DNA from: Thalassia testudinum
Lineage: Eukaryota > Streptophyta > Magnoliopsida > Alismatales > Hydrocharitaceae
Length of the DNA stretch: 64,000 bases
Reading direction: 5' to 3'
NCBI GenBank assembly: GCA_037157565.1
Contig: JAZHRO010000036.1
Coordinates: 127,666,001 to 127,730,000, forward strand
The notes under the pieces were generated by a model. That model was not told where the DNA came from, did no database searches, and saw only the letters and a list, made by a program, of their open reading frames with translations. The stretch's first letter is position 1. Each line of letters starts with the position of its first letter. Position numbers and translations under genes: made by a program. Below, piece by piece: positions 22,301 through 33,664 of this stretch.

Positions 22301-24827
22301 GACACGTGCCACGATCCTCAATGGTTTCTGACATTCGTGGCCTTCTACGATCCTTCTCAGCCTCAATTGAAGGTGTTAAATTTGTTTTAATGACCACGTC
22401 GTCTCTCATTTCTTAAATAACCACAACCTTGTCTTGCTTCTTCTTCTTTGAAGTTTTCTCCAAATAATCCTTGATAATTTTTTGAATTTTAGGGTCAAAT
22501 TTTGGACAAAGTGCAACATTTATGGGCAAGATGTTACTTCATTCTATTTATCCCCCCCCCCCCCCCCACCATGCCACAAAGTTAACATGTCACAATATTT
22601 AGGTCAATCTTCAATTAAAAATAAGCATATCTCTAACTTGAATCATTAGATCCTTATTAAACATAAAATGGCATACTCAAGGTGGATGCACTATCTAAGT
22701 TAATGAATTGGCAATTGATTCTATCAAAACCTATTATCAATTAACATAAACAATAGATCTAAATCAAGAATCTAAAATGAAAACTAAATCAAAACATATT
22801 ACCAAGAATCTAAAATCAAAACTAAAATCAAAAATCTAAAATAAAATCTAAAACAAAAACCTACATCAAAACAAAAGTGTGTTGGACATCCCTACACACT
22901 ATTGAGAATCAATGCATAAGGGATCAACCTAACCATGCAAGAGAGCTCAAGCACCAGCCGCCAACACACCATTGCCTCACTACTATCATGACCCTCTACC
23001 CTTACCTATTGTGCTTGACGATGCTAGTGATGAAGCTCAACCTCAACACCAATGGCAATGGACCTCAACCTCGATGGCAATGTAGCTTGAACTCCATGGT
23101 GACAAAGCTCGATGATGAAGGAAATGGGTATCAAGGGGATGGGGATGGGTAATCAGGAGGCAACAGGGTTTGGGGGTGAGACGACATGCCACCGACATAC
23201 CATCGACAAGGCATTTTTTGGGAAAAACCCATGCCGACATGGTAAAGTTGACGAAATGCTAGGATATCGTCGGCATGCCATCGACATCAATGGGCATGCC
23301 GAGGTTGCTGCTAGTCCGCTACTGATCCATCGATATTCTTGTCGGCATGCCCACGAAATGCACATTTAGAATTTCATCGACACAACGTCGAATCAGCATT
23401 TCAAACCTTGTTAGGGGCAATAGACTTAGGGTTTTGTTATGCAATGAGCTTACCAAGTAACCAAGTCGAGTGTGGCAATGTTTCAATTTATTTCCCAAAG
23501 ATGGCCAACAACTCGATCTCGAGTATCCAAATATTCAGACAGCATATGCAGGTCAAACCACTTACCAAGCCACTCAGCATTATTCAGCTTGGTCTGGTGC
23601 CCACACATGCATATGCAGCCAAGTATGCAGCTTACTCAGTCAATTTCTTGAACATTGATAAGAGTGTATATAATGTAGGTGGAGCTGATGTTGTTGCCCA
23701 TAGCTCCATTCTTATCCATTCTTCTCACCTCTTCCACTTTGCTAAGAGGAAATGCTATTGAGATCAACGCCATTGATCTTATATGCAATCAGTTGCATTT
23801 ACAGAAGACAACACCCAGTAGTGGATTCGATATCAAGAGCCTCCAGAACTTGAAACTGTATAGGGCCAATCAAGTCTAAACACTTCACTAAGATTATCAT
23901 TGACCGCACAAATGAATGTGCATAAATGCCAATCAAGCACACCAGATACTGGCACAACCCACCATGCCCACCCACACCTTGTTCAGCTAAAAACGCCCTA
24001 ACAATCAATGCCCAGTCACCATTGTTTCCCAAGAAATTTGTCATCTAATCTAGAAATTAACAAAAGGGGCTCAACTTTAAATTATGTGGGACATATCCTC
24101 TGGCAGACATGATCCTCAGCATTTAACACCGAAATTCACACATTTCCCTTTTATGCCGTGAAGACATTCACATCAAACAGCATTTCAACCCAACTCGGCA
24201 GATATCTTAAATCTCAACTTTCATAAATGTGGCATGTTAAACAAATCTATCAGATACATAAAAGGCAACTTCTACGAAATGGTATGAGAACCCGTCGCAG
24301 ACACAAACTACAAACCAATCCGCACATCCACAACAAACGGAAAGAAAAGGCACAATCTTTACCAGAGGAGAACACCGTAACAAACAACCAAATGATGATG
24401 ATGATGATGATGATAATAATAATAACAATAAAGATACCTTGGCCGAGCTTGAACTTGAAAGGCGTCCCCCTGTCCCTGCTGGAATCGAACTTGGTCCCAT
24501 CCAGCAGCGTCCCTGTGTAATGCACTGCACTCCAAAAACCCCAATAGGACCCACATCAGAACCCCATCAAATACCCAACCTTTCCAAATCAAAAAACACC
24601 GGATTATCTCGTTATTCTTTCTGCACTTATTGCTCCTCACCTTCGACTTCGTCGCCAACCTCGGGGTTCTCCCATCCCTGACCCTCCTTGACGAGCTTCT
24701 TCTTGAGGCCCTGCTTGCCGATCTCCTTCTCCTCGCCCACCTTCAGAGTGGGATCGGCGTCGGGGAGGTCCGGCATCTCCTCCTCGTTCATGCCCTCGCC
24801 CGCGGGGAGATCGAAGTCATCCTCCAT
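13383..24827 (-). CDS. FKBP62: FKBP62/ROF1-type peptidyl-prolyl isomerase (three FKBP domains plus TPR), 13 exons
   Basis: The minus-strand exons join in frame to 567 codons plus stop: 24827-24641, 24524-24438, 15984-15724, 15643-15566, 15479-15399, 15311-15117, 15020-14934, 14836-14661, 14571-14449, 14367-14221, 14131-14004, 13780-13672, 13427-13383. All introns are GT/AG. Family role: a multi-domain immunophilin and Hsp90 co-chaperone in cytosol and nucleus, linked to heat-stress tolerance in Arabidopsis (ROF1/ROF2). FKBP domain 1 (about residues 45-165) keeps the catalytic set: VHYTG, KFDSS, the VIKGW tryptophan and LAYG. Domains 2 (about 179-283) and 3 (about 297-383) lack the FD pair and the tryptophan, so are probably non-catalytic. 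TPR helices (about 385-553) keep clamp-type residues ([18 protein letters not shown]) expected to bind the Hsp90 C-terminus. The last exon encodes a short acidic tail ending VDTAA. It could equally be the FKBP65/ROF2 paralogue. Confidence 0.93.
14655..14664 (-). promoter_or_regulatory. Tandem GTNNGT 5' splice site at the end of exon 8
   Basis: The frame-preserving donor follows AAG and reads GTCGGT (GT at 14,660-14,659). Four bases downstream is a second donor, GTAATG (GT at 14,656-14,655), closer to the plant consensus. Using the second adds four bases, shifts the frame and meets TGA at 14,533-14,531, removing the TPR region. The first donor is chosen because it alone joins in frame to the conserved EKESWD start of exon 9. 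Confidence 0.6.
16226..16250 (+). repeat. Poly-G tract in FKBP intron 2
   Basis: An almost pure G run broken by single C and T bases; C-rich on the transcribed strand. The length is likely to vary between individuals or assemblies. Confidence 0.85.
19056..20770 (-). pseudogene. Captured PPR (pentatricopeptide repeat) protein fragment
   Basis: On the minus strand, 20,769 down to about 20,117 reads as a PLS-class PPR protein: [20 protein letters not shown], then after a frameshift near 20,455 [36 protein letters not shown] and [11 protein letters not shown]. It stops at LGNPHLA because of an insertion and resumes at about 19,195 with [18 protein letters not shown] and TGLVDM, the expected continuation of the same repeat. 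PPR proteins bind organellar RNA, but this piece has no intact frame and sits inside a transposon within an intron antisense-free to neither gene function. The parent gene must lie elsewhere in the genome. Confidence 0.8.
19198..20116. mobile_element. Small non-autonomous TIR element nested in the captured PPR fragment
   Basis: The left end reads GGTGGAGCATTGGGCC and the right end, reversed, reads GTGTGGAGCATTGCGTC, giving short inverted termini around an AT-rich core with GGCCCAAGCCC-type subterminal repeats on both sides. It interrupts the PPR sequence between the codons for PHLA and CVGSYV. Imperfect direct repeats CTGGCGATA / CTGGCTGAC (PPR strand) flank it, suggesting an 8-9 bp target duplication, as for hAT or MULE elements. 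No coding capacity. Confidence 0.65.
21340..22520 (-). pseudogene. hAT-family transposase remnant
   Basis: The minus strand shows pieces of a BED/DUF659/hAT-type transposase: [35 protein letters not shown] (the conserved aspartate region), a CVAHCIN motif, and 21,645-21,352 with [18 protein letters not shown] and [12 protein letters not shown] ending near a [13 protein letters not shown] motif. Several stops and frame changes break it. It is a dead insertion lying on the same strand as the FKBP gene. Confidence 0.7.
22552..22567 (+). repeat. Poly-C tract in FKBP intron 2
   Basis: Sixteen consecutive C bases immediately beyond the hAT remnant. Likely length-polymorphic. Confidence 0.9.
23180..23365. 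repeat. Dispersed GGCATGCC / CATCGAC repeats, possible subterminal repeats of a DNA transposon
   Basis: The palindrome GGCATGCC and near-variants (GACATGCC, CCATGCCGAC, GGGCATGCCGAGG) recur about six times in both orientations within 190 bases, interspersed with ATCGAC. Such bidirectional short repeats are typical of CACTA subterminal regions, but I see no CACTA end nearby, so the assignment is tentative. Confidence 0.4.
24392..24430 (+). repeat. (ATG)n(ATA)n microsatellite beside the exon 2 donor
   Basis: About seven ATG units run into AATAATAATAA, ending seven bases before exon 2 on the plus strand. It therefore occupies the first 50 bases of intron 2 in the transcript. Confidence 0.9.
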
Positions 24828-25010
24828 CGATCCAACGGCCGAGAATGCGAGATCGGGGGAAATCTGGAAAGGAAGGAAGCCGCGAGTGGGGGAAAGAGAT
24901 ACAGCGCCTGTTGTTGCGAGTTGGGGTGGGGGTTGGTGGAGGGGGGTTTAGGGTGAGGACCGGCTGGGCGTTATTTATGAGAGGGGATGGTGGTTCTAGA
25001 GTGTTCCGAG
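24828..25010 (-). promoter_or_regulatory. FKBP 5' leader and promoter with TATA-like box and heat-shock-element-like site
   Basis: Upstream of the ATG at 24,827 the DNA is GC-rich. Read on the minus strand, a TATA-like CATAAATA lies at 24,971-24,979, giving a leader of roughly 110 bases if used. Just upstream, 24,994-25,006 reads TTCTAGAGTGTTC on the plus strand, matching the heat-shock element TTCnnGAAnnTTC with one mismatch. Heat induction is known for ROF-type genes. The start site itself is inferred. Confidence 0.45.
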
Positions 25011-25199
25011 GGGGGACGCTGCCTTGAAGGGTCAGGATGCTTCCAGAGGCTGCTCCGAGGGTTTGTGCGCATCTCGGCTGCGGAGTCCCGTTCTTTCTCT
25101 CCTTTTATATCTGTACCCCTGCAAATTTCCCGGGTAGAAACTGAATGCACGCACATCCTTTTCAACGTGGAGAGGCTCAGAGGGTGCGTGAAACGTGAG

Positions 25200-28100
25200 T
25201 TTTGGGGATAAGATGGGGATACGATGAACTCAAGGTTTGTGTACTTGGAAAATAAAGTTAAGAAAATCGAATCATTTTGCCTTTAATCAAGAATTCTTCG
25301 TCATTTTTGCTGCAATTTTCATTTTCGTGCAATTTTGCATACACAAACATATAATCTCAAATTAAGTATATACCCTCTTAGCAAACCAAGTATCGAATAT
25401 GGTTGAGACGTATGTATTCTCATATATGTTATTCTACGATGGAATATGAATATAGATATGGGCATAGATTTTCCTCAATAGTATCATAAGGAGATCAACT
25501 TTCAAAAAAATAGCATGAGAAAAATAGATTTAACGTTATTTAGGCATATTTAGATATGTGCCCCAATAATCATTACATATTACATATATATTTATTTACC
25601 CTTTGTTATTACAAAAATATCTCCAACATCTTCTCTCCGTAAATATAAATGTCCATGAGTTATCATTCGTTAGTTTAAACCACAAGGACTAGTGACTAAG
25701 GGCCTGAAATGAAATGAATGTAACGCATATGATTTGTAAAGGGTGACATGTACAAGTTGAATGGAAGAATAATCCTTTAAATAAAAGATGAGACCCATTC
25801 AACTATGGGTGGAACCAAAAAATTCATCAAGGGGGGGTCAAGTAAGCTAATGGTGTAAAGAGACCTTATGTGAAGCAAATTAAATGCCAAATATAAGACC
25901 TAATTTATTTTTAAAAAGATTTAAAAAAAAGCTTCTAAGCTTTATTCAAATGAAAATTAAGATCACTATGTAAATTATATAATAAAAAATATTATGTAAC
26001 TTAAGAAGTAAACCTAACTAAATATACACTTGTAGCCTGCAATAGTTAAAGCTAATAGTAAAATCAATTCATTAAGGATGGGTTGTCGTTAAATTTTAGT
26101 ACATCATTATTATTTGAAGATATTCTTTTATAATTAAATAATTCAAACTTTGGAAATCATAAATACTTTATCAATCTTTTAAAAGCTACCATCATTTACA
26201 AAAAGTAATAATAAAAAAGATGTAACAAGTTAACCTACAAGCATTATATGAAATGTCTTATAATTTATTATCGAATTGAAATGGACATATGGAGTATTGT
26301 ATATGATTATTATCAAAAAAAAAAAGATCATAGATAGTTGAGTTATTTTGTATATTTATCATAAAAAAAAATATTAAAGATGACTCTCTTCCCTCATGTA
26401 TTTTTCTCATGATAACAATTACAAGCTTCATCAAATATAATATTTCTCTTGATATAGGTGCAAAAGCAAAGAGATCCACTTTTCAATCTTTTTTAGAATA
26501 CCCTAATTACACAAATTAATAGGAGGGGCCAACATGCAAATAATCAACATATGATAAATGCATGCAAAAATCAAGGAGGGGCCATGGCCCCTAGATTACT
26601 ACTTGCATCCACCCCTGCCTTCAACAGTCAAAAAGGTGAATGTTGGTAGAAAAATGAGTTTGTTATTAACATAAATATCTCTCATATCTTCTGTCTATTA
26701 ACATAGAGGCCCCTAAGTTAACAGCTGTTAGTTTAAACTAACAGTCGTTAACTCAAGAACATTTATGTTAACAAAGAGAAGATGTGATAGGTATTTTTGT
26801 AATAACAAATAATATAGGGATATATATTTAATATTCAAATATTATAGGAACATATGTGAAAATTTTCCATTTAGTTAAGATAAAAATGTATACAAATCAA
26901 AATTAGATATTAAATTAATGGGGGCTTTACATAAATGCACGTATAATCTTTTGATATTAATCCATCCACCTTGATTCTTGGATATTACATAAATGTTTGT
27001 AACATCCTTCCTTTGTTAGCAGATATACCCTTCCATTAGGGCATTGTTAGTAGCTTAACCAAGGTTCGTGGAGATTTAACCATGGTATTATGTCCTTTAG
27101 TTATCTTGAATGATGGATATGCAATCTTGAAATGGAGATAAGATCTACACCGTTTGCCGACCCTTTCACAACCCAAGGCACCCCCAGTCCTCCTCTCTCC
27201 TTGGTGTCCCCTCCCACATCTCCTAATCAAACCATAATCCCTTCCCCAATGTTACACCCTCTCGTCCCCATATTGCATCGTCGACAACCTCTGGCCCTCT
27301 CTAACCCCAATCTCCTCATCCCAGCGACGCTACGCCATTGCCACCGTTCATCTCCAACCTCCCATCTCCTCCCACTAGTCATCATTTCCTCATCCTAGCA
27401 CTGTTGGTTCCCTCAGCCCAATGACTTTGCCAATGCTGTCGTTCATCCCCAACCTCCCAACAATTGTGGATGCACCACCGTTCATCCTCAACCTGCCAAT
27501 CTCCTCCCACTCACTATTGTTCCCTCATTCTAGTGCTACCATTCATTGCCCTATCTACTTCCATCATTTGCCTCATTCATTTCATCGTAACATTGGAAGA
27601 AAGGGACTATTGGCATGAGAAGAAAAAAGGCTTACCATTTCAAGGGGCAAAAGGGTCATTTTGACAAGCTGGCCTAAGGCATGGATTTCGGATATCTTGG
27701 GAGAGGTGTCAATTTCTAGAGTGGATGGGACAACATTTCTACAAAGCCTTCTGGCGACTTGAGAGGGTCATGGCAAAAGTGCAACTTCCAAGGGCATGGA
27801 CGGGCCCACCCCCTAAACCAATGTAGGAACTCTCTTTGAGTATTGACGTGTTTTATGGTCATGTGTTGGATGACATATGATACTACGTTGGTTAAAAAAT
27901 ATGATTCAAGCCTTCTACTAGGGTGGAGACTTGGGTCTTTACATATAATAACATTTTCCATATTTAGTGAAGTTGAGCCATACCTACTATAGAAGAATGA
28001 TCATATTCTCACATGATGCATGTAATGAACATAATTCCACATATACATTTTTGATGTAAAATTGAAAAAAAAAGCTCATTCATATATTTGCAAGTTTGTG

Positions 28101-28544
28101 TTAAGCTATTTGCAAGCATTTCGTTGCTTATCTCGCATGAACTCGCATAAAAAATTGATGCTAAGAAGGATCCAAATTGAGGTGCAAATAAACCTCAAAA
28201 ATAGCTTGAAGATGATGTATAGCTTGATGATAACTCATGAAGAAGCCTATATATGAAGAATCCTCAAAGGAGATTTTTTTCTTAGTCTTTTTAGTTGCAA
28301 AAATGTGTAATCAATGATGTAATCTTCTTATTTACTTTTTGTATCATAGATTAAGTGTTAAAGAGCCCTAGAATATAGTGGGAGTAAGCCCATAGCCATT
28401 AACACACCTAGGGAATCAAAAATTCACCTTTAAAGCCACCCAAAATAGCTTAACCCATTCAAAGGTACCAACTTGCCCAACAACCATCTGACTTGCCCCC
28501 TTTATAGCAAGTCAACCTGCTTTTTCACCCACCGACTGGCTCCT
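25200..28544. other. Intergenic DNA with fold-back elements, no gene
   Basis: AT-rich except for a C-rich block at about 27,140-27,600 whose open frames are low-complexity (proline, serine, leucine). A probable fold-back transposon occupies 25,545-26,870. Another TTACATAAATG-type terminus similar to the MULE ends occurs near 26,930 without a visible partner. Confidence 0.45.
25545..26870. mobile_element. Long-TIR (MULE-like) fold-back element with an inner TIR element
   Basis: The left arm (about 25,545-25,685) and the reversed right arm (about 26,735-26,870) match over more than 80 bases, including TTTGTTATTACAAAAATA, ACATCTTCTCT and GTTAGTTTAAAC. Between them, 25,806-25,850 (GGGTGGAACCAAAAAATTC then a G run) resembles the reverse of 26,565-26,620, so a second element may be nested inside. 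No transposase frame is visible. Exact ends and target duplication not determined. Confidence 0.55.
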
Positions 28545-29563
28545 TGTTACAACTCTATCCCGGCTCCCTACAAAACCCGAGATTGGCTCACCTTGACTAA
28601 ATTCCAAGATCCAATCGTCTAACGAGAAATAACCAAATGCATAAATCATTTCATAACCAAACATACAGTGTAACTAAGCAGAAATAGATAATATACAGCA
28701 ATGGAAAATAGAACAGAAAATCCCAAAAGTATTACATGCCACAAGCGGAAGAGTGTTATTACAGACATAGCCATCACAACTAGAATAAAAAGAAATATAA
28801 CAAAAATAGGTATTTCATGCTAAAGGTACTCACTACCAACAAAAACCTCTACAATGGAAAAAGAGAAAGGACTATGGCGGGGCTCGACTAGGCCCAGCGC
28901 CCTCTGCAACCAGTGGCATTGGCTGTCCAACCCCCTCACCTGAACATGGTTATATATATTTGTAGTCAGCAAATGCTGAGTAGAATGATGTATATGTGAT
29001 TTTCATGTAATTAAACATAAAGGAGCAAGTAGCTAACTAATCATACAATTTCTAGTTATGTATAAATATCTATTTCCGTTTAAATCATCTATGTGTTTTT
29101 TATTCGATTTCTAGTAAAGGTCCACAACATTTCTTAATCCACTTGTTCCCTATGGGAACGATCTTGATACAATTTTCCCACAATGTGGGATGTACACGTG
29201 GCACTCTCCTACCCATGAGAGCTCCCCGAGGTAATCCTACACCCGATCTACCACCTCAAGGTCCTGGCTGCGAAGTAGTAGTAACTACGGCACGTGCGAT
29301 ATGCGCACAAATAGTTACCTCGCACTGGCATGCTGTCAATTGTTTCCGCTAACGGGTACGCTCAAATGCACAGCATAGAACCAAACAGAGGCCTCACCCC
29401 TCAACAGTTTGCGTACCCTCGCCCGGCTATCTCGGTTTGCTTAGTGGGCCTAACAAGAGTCGGTGTATGGTGGCCATTCCTAACCCCCAGGTTCCAACCC
29501 AAGGGGCGGCTAGCTCTCCCCTACACTAAAGTGACAGTAGCTCTCCTGACAGGAGTCGGTATA
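28545..29563 (-). repeat. Oldest Tekay LTR, left part
   Basis: It starts TGTTACAACTC and follows the same order as the other Tekay LTRs in this window (the GGCCCAGCGCCCTCTGCA block, TTCCCA...GATCTTGAT, then GTGGGCCTAACAAG near its broken end). It is more diverged than the others. It is cut at 29,563 by the plus-strand Tekay element and resumes at 50,473. No internal region of this element is recognisable, so it may be a solo LTR or a fragment. Confidence 0.7.
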
Positions 29564-32329
29564 TGTTAAGATCCGTGCTGTTAAAGCCCTCTAAGACATT
29601 TGGGATTTGGGTCAGACGTCTGGACATCTTCCCAGACGTCTGGAAATCAAGTTTTTCATGTACGTCCTCACGTCTGCGTGCGTGCTGCATGCAGACAGTA
29701 CGCAACCGCATTTTCTACTCTGTCCTCTCGCCGATGAAACCCTAACCCGCGCCTACTTAAACCCCCCTCCTCTCCCTCGTTCACCTCACCTTCAGCCACC
29801 CTTCTTCTTCCCCAGCGAGAGCGGTGAGCGACGAGTAGCAAGGAGCAGGTGTGAGCAGCGTGGGAGGAGAGGAGCAGCGAGTGGAAGGGAGTTGAGCACA
29901 CGTGCGAGCTAGCTAGAGAGCTCGCAGGAGAGCTCACGGCCGGTCGGGCATGCGCAAGGCGGAGGGGTGCACCGGGGAGGTTCTCCCCGACACTGCTGCA
30001 GCTAGAGCAACGGGCGAGTGAGCGAGGTGCGGCCGCGCACGGCACGAGAAGACGAAGACAGCCTCTGGTTCTGGGATTTTCCCAGAATTAGACGTCTGGA
30101 TTGACATCCAGACGACGCATACGACGTCTGGAGGAGGTTCCAAACGGCTGAGAGGTAAGTTCCGCGACACACACCTTCTTTGCGGATATGGCCATGCAGG
30201 CCTTTCCGCCGAGGCACTGTTCCGTGCCATATTGAGGAGATTTTGCGTCGTGAGTGTAGGATTCGCTTCGGGAAGGTGCGGGACATGCCCTCCCACGCAG
30301 TTCAGACATCTGGGCGAGGCATCAGATGGCGAGAAGCGTCTCCAAACGTCCGAAGAGGTGAACGGATGTCTGGAACTAGGTCCAGATGATTCAGTAGAGT
30401 CCCTGGATGTCTGAGGAGTAGCGCAGAGTTGAGGTAAGGTTCTGGACTTTTTTAAGACGTTTGGAAGGTGTTCCAGACGTCTGATATGAATCAGAATTTC
30501 TTTTTTGACCCGTTTAGGGTCCAATTTCCACAATTAAGATTCTGTTGTTCTCCGTATAAGTTCCTCTACTTGTTAGAATACTTTTTATCCTGTTCTGAGT
30601 GGTTTCTTGTGATTCATCCTTGCGATAGGACCTTGTTCCGTTGCGGATTTGGGGTTTGCTGAGGCACGTGGACCTGCCGATCAAGCCCCCATTACTCCTG
30701 GGTTTACTGGTAGAGTGGCTTCCCCTAGTTTAATTACAAACATGAATGCATATCTGGACTGAATGTTAGATCCTAGGGTATGGCATGAATCCTAGGACTA
30801 GAAACTCTGGAATAGTGCTATGGAATATATGAATTGCAGTCTTGGATGAGTAAATAGAATAATAACAATTGCCTATAAATGGATAACAGCTGCCTGTGAA
30901 ATGTAAAGTACTGTTGTTAGCAACTGTTGCATGTAAATTCTTATTATTTACAATTAAATACGAGCTGCCTGTATATGAATTGGAAATGGAAGATAGAATG
31001 TTGGAAACACGAGCTACCTGCGAATAAACCTGGAAAATGAATAGTAAAGTTACATGCTACATGTGTAGAACCTGAGAAATGAAAATAGAAATAATGAAAC
31101 CTAGTATGGCTTAGCCTGAGAAACATGAGCATGAACCCTACGAGGAATTAGGAGTTGAACTCCTGGAAAATAAATGGGATGAATCTGGGAATGTGTTGGA
31201 AAGTGTGCTGGCCCTTGAGTACGTGGTACCAAGGGGAGCACATGTTACCTCTTAGTGTAGAGGGGAGCTAGCCGCCCTTGGGTTGAGACCTAGGGTTAGG
31301 ATTGGCCACTTTGCACCGACTCGGTGGCCCTCTTGTACACAGTACCGGGGAGAGCTACTAGTGTAGGGAGAGAGAGAGAGCTAGCCACCTCACGGGGCTC
31401 GGGGTTTAGCTAGCCGTCCTACACCGACTTGTTAGGCCCACTGGGCAAACCAGGGTAGTCAGGCGAGGGTGCACGGACTGTGGAGGGGCGAGACCCCTAT
31501 TTGGTTCTTAGGGGCTAGACCCCTGTTACTGAGAGGGCTATGCCCTATACTGGTTCCGTGCTGTGCTTTGGGCTCACCTGTTAATGGAAACGACTGACCA
31601 CGTGCCAGTGCAAGGTAGCTACCCGTGCGTTTATCGCGCATGCCATAGTCACCGTTACGTCTGTCAGTGACCTTGGGGTGGTTGACTGAGTGTAGGACCA
31701 CCACAGGAGACTCTCCCGGCCAGGAGAGCACCACGTGCTACTTCTACTCTTCGGAAAAGACTGCAATCAAGATCGTTCCCACGAGGAACATTTGAGATCA
31801 AGAAAGAGACCTGATAAATAGACCAAGTGATGAAAGAAAGAATAATTAGTTAAAGAAAGAAAGAAATTGAAAAACAACAGCTACCTATCCACCTATACTG
31901 TTTTAGTTAGCTGGTTGCCACTCTACTCAGCGTTTGCTGACGTTTTGTACTCATAACCTTTTTCAAGTTCAGGTGTAGAGTAGCTAGAGCCTACGGCTGC
32001 AGAGGGTACTAGGCCCAGTAGAGCCCAGTAGTTGTAGCTTTCTGTTGTACTCTGTTTCTTGTTGTAGTGAGTAGTTGTTACACTTCTGTACTCTTTTATT
32101 GTGAACTTTATATTCCTGTACCTACTTAATTTTCTACTGTTGTGGTGGTGTGTACTGTAGTAGTTTACTTCTTTACTGCCGTACTTTTGTTACTGTTAGT
32201 TGCTTGCATGGTGAATGTGGTTTATTTTACTGCTTTTTGGTTACTTTCTCGTTGGACGACTGGATCTTGGGATTAGTCGAGTCGGTCCGATCTCGTGTCC
32301 TGTAGGGATTCGGGAACTGAATCGTAACA
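29564..32329 (+). repeat. 5' LTR of the decayed Tekay element
   Basis: 2,766 bp, TG...CA ends. A TATA-like TACTTAAAC lies at 29,754-29,762, followed by a GC-rich stretch. CAGACGTCTG-type palindromes occur at 29,613-29,642 before it and at about 30,085-30,490 after it. The distal part contains the GAGAGCACCACGTG and AGATCAAGAAAGAGACC blocks seen in all copies. Confidence 0.92.
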
Positions 32330-32332
32330 AGA

Positions 32333-32344
32333 TGGTATCAGAGC
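32333..32344 (+). promoter_or_regulatory. Primer-binding site, initiator tRNA-Met
   Basis: TGGTATCAGAGC three bases after the 5' LTR is the usual plant site complementary to the 3' end of initiator methionine tRNA and primes minus-strand DNA synthesis. Confidence 0.92.
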
Positions 32345-32515
32345 AAGGTTGTCCCGAGAAGTGAACCAACTAGCTGAAAAATAACCAATTCACGTGCTCG
32401 TAACTAGAGTAACCACCATAATATACCTTTTGACATATGTTCTGAGGTTCTTTCGTTAAATGTTGGTTAGAATTGACGTCTTTTTCTATTTTGTGTTCGC
32501 GTCTCCTTGCAGGAG

Positions 32516-33664
32516 ATGCCTCGACGAGGGGGCAGCGAGGCGGGCCGCAAACGCGGCCGAGGACGAGGTCGGAGGGATGAGCACGTTGAGCCCGATGCCA
32601 CAGTGGACCAGCCACTACTTCCAGGCATTCAGGCCCAGGATCTCGCCCAGCTGATACTGGAGATCATACGAGAGGAGCTTCACCCACCTCCACGAGTGCC
32701 TCTCCCTGGGGCTGCGGAGGGGGAGTCCTCTGTGGGACCACAAGACAGACACAGCGCTGGACGTGGGGGAGGGGGTGGCCCTCCATCACCCCCACCTTTC
32801 TCCGACACTTCCAAGCTCGAGCCCTCCTTACCTGGAGGCGTACCAGTTTCCCCACTTCAGCGCCATTACTAGCTTTTCGGATAGTTCCGGAAGCTGAAGC
32901 CCCCTCCTTCAAGGGGGGTGAGGACCCGACTATGGCAGAGGACTGGCTCGAGCAGATCGAGAAGGTGTTTGACACCCTTCGCCCCCTGTGGAGTGCCGCG
33001 TGGCCTTTGCCACGTACCGGTTAGAGAGCGCGGCACACAGGTGGTGGAGGGCAATCAGAGGTCAAGAGAGGGCCGAGCCGACTTGGGACCAGTTTGTCAC
33101 CCTCTTCTGCGAGCAGTACTTCCCCCAGACGTGGCAGGACCAGAGGAGGCGGGAGTTCCACACTCTCCACCAGGGGACGATGACCATGAGCGCGTATCAC
33201 ACGTGTTTTCTGGAGCTGTCTCGTTTCGCCGCGACAGCTGTGGCTACCGAGGAGGAGCACCTTTCGAGGTTCATCGAGGGGCTCCGGCCTGCTATTCGGG
33301 GGTATGTCAAACTCCTGAAGCTACCTACATTCTCAAAGGTGGTGGAGGCAGCCATGACATATGAGGAGATCAACCCGTCCGCACGTGACACTGACAGCGG
33401 ACGGAAGAGGCCCTACCAGCCAGACTACTCACAGGGCCAGCGAGAGAGGAGGCACGTGGCACCCACAGGAGAGCCGTCACGCTTTGCAGGGCTGTCAATG
33501 GCCTTTGGGGGCCCCCAACAGGGGCCAGCACCGGACCCCCGCCCAGCCGTCAGCAGGGACCTACTGAGGGTGGGAGTCGAGTTTCTCTTTGCTACTAGTG
33601 TGGCCAGCCGGGCCACATCAGGAGGGACTGCTCGTCTAGGGCTGGAGGTCAACAGATGCTCCCT
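32516..33664 (+). pseudogene. Tekay gag (decayed element), broken
   Basis: ATG at 32,516 starts the basic MPRRG N-terminus shared with the young copy. The frame runs to TAG at 32,870, with a second stop at 32,882 and frame changes near 32,920-32,985. The capsid-like region (RVAFATYRLES...HRWWRAIRGQ...FCEQYFPQTWQDQRRREF) reads at 32,988-33,480. The zinc knuckle appears in a shifted frame as CY-stop-CGQPGHIRRDC near 33,590-33,630, with the stop at 33,596 where the young copy has glutamine. Non-functional. Confidence 0.85.

Larger units (their letters stand above)
15985..24437 (-). other. Giant intron 2 (8.45 kb) of the FKBP gene, filled with transposon remnants
   Basis: It splits the first FKBP domain between the GQ of exon 2 and VIKGW of exon 3. 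The donor is AAG|GTATC and the acceptor CAATAG|G. It contains a poly-G tract, AT-rich DNA with no recognisable gene (about 16.3-18.7 kb), a PPR-carrying MULE, a hAT remnant, a GGCATGCC-repeat segment and an ATG/ATA microsatellite beside the donor. The other eleven introns are tens of bases to about 250 bases long, so the length is due to insertions. Confidence 0.85.

Noticed and set aside
24237..24658. Histidine-, isoleucine- or serine-run proteins near 24.4 kb
   Set aside because: Translations of the ATG/ATA microsatellite; the real coding sequence here is only FKBP exon 2 (24,438-24,524).
27132..27618. Proline/serine-rich frames in a C-rich block
   Set aside because: No domain, no start context, and several frames open at once because of base composition.
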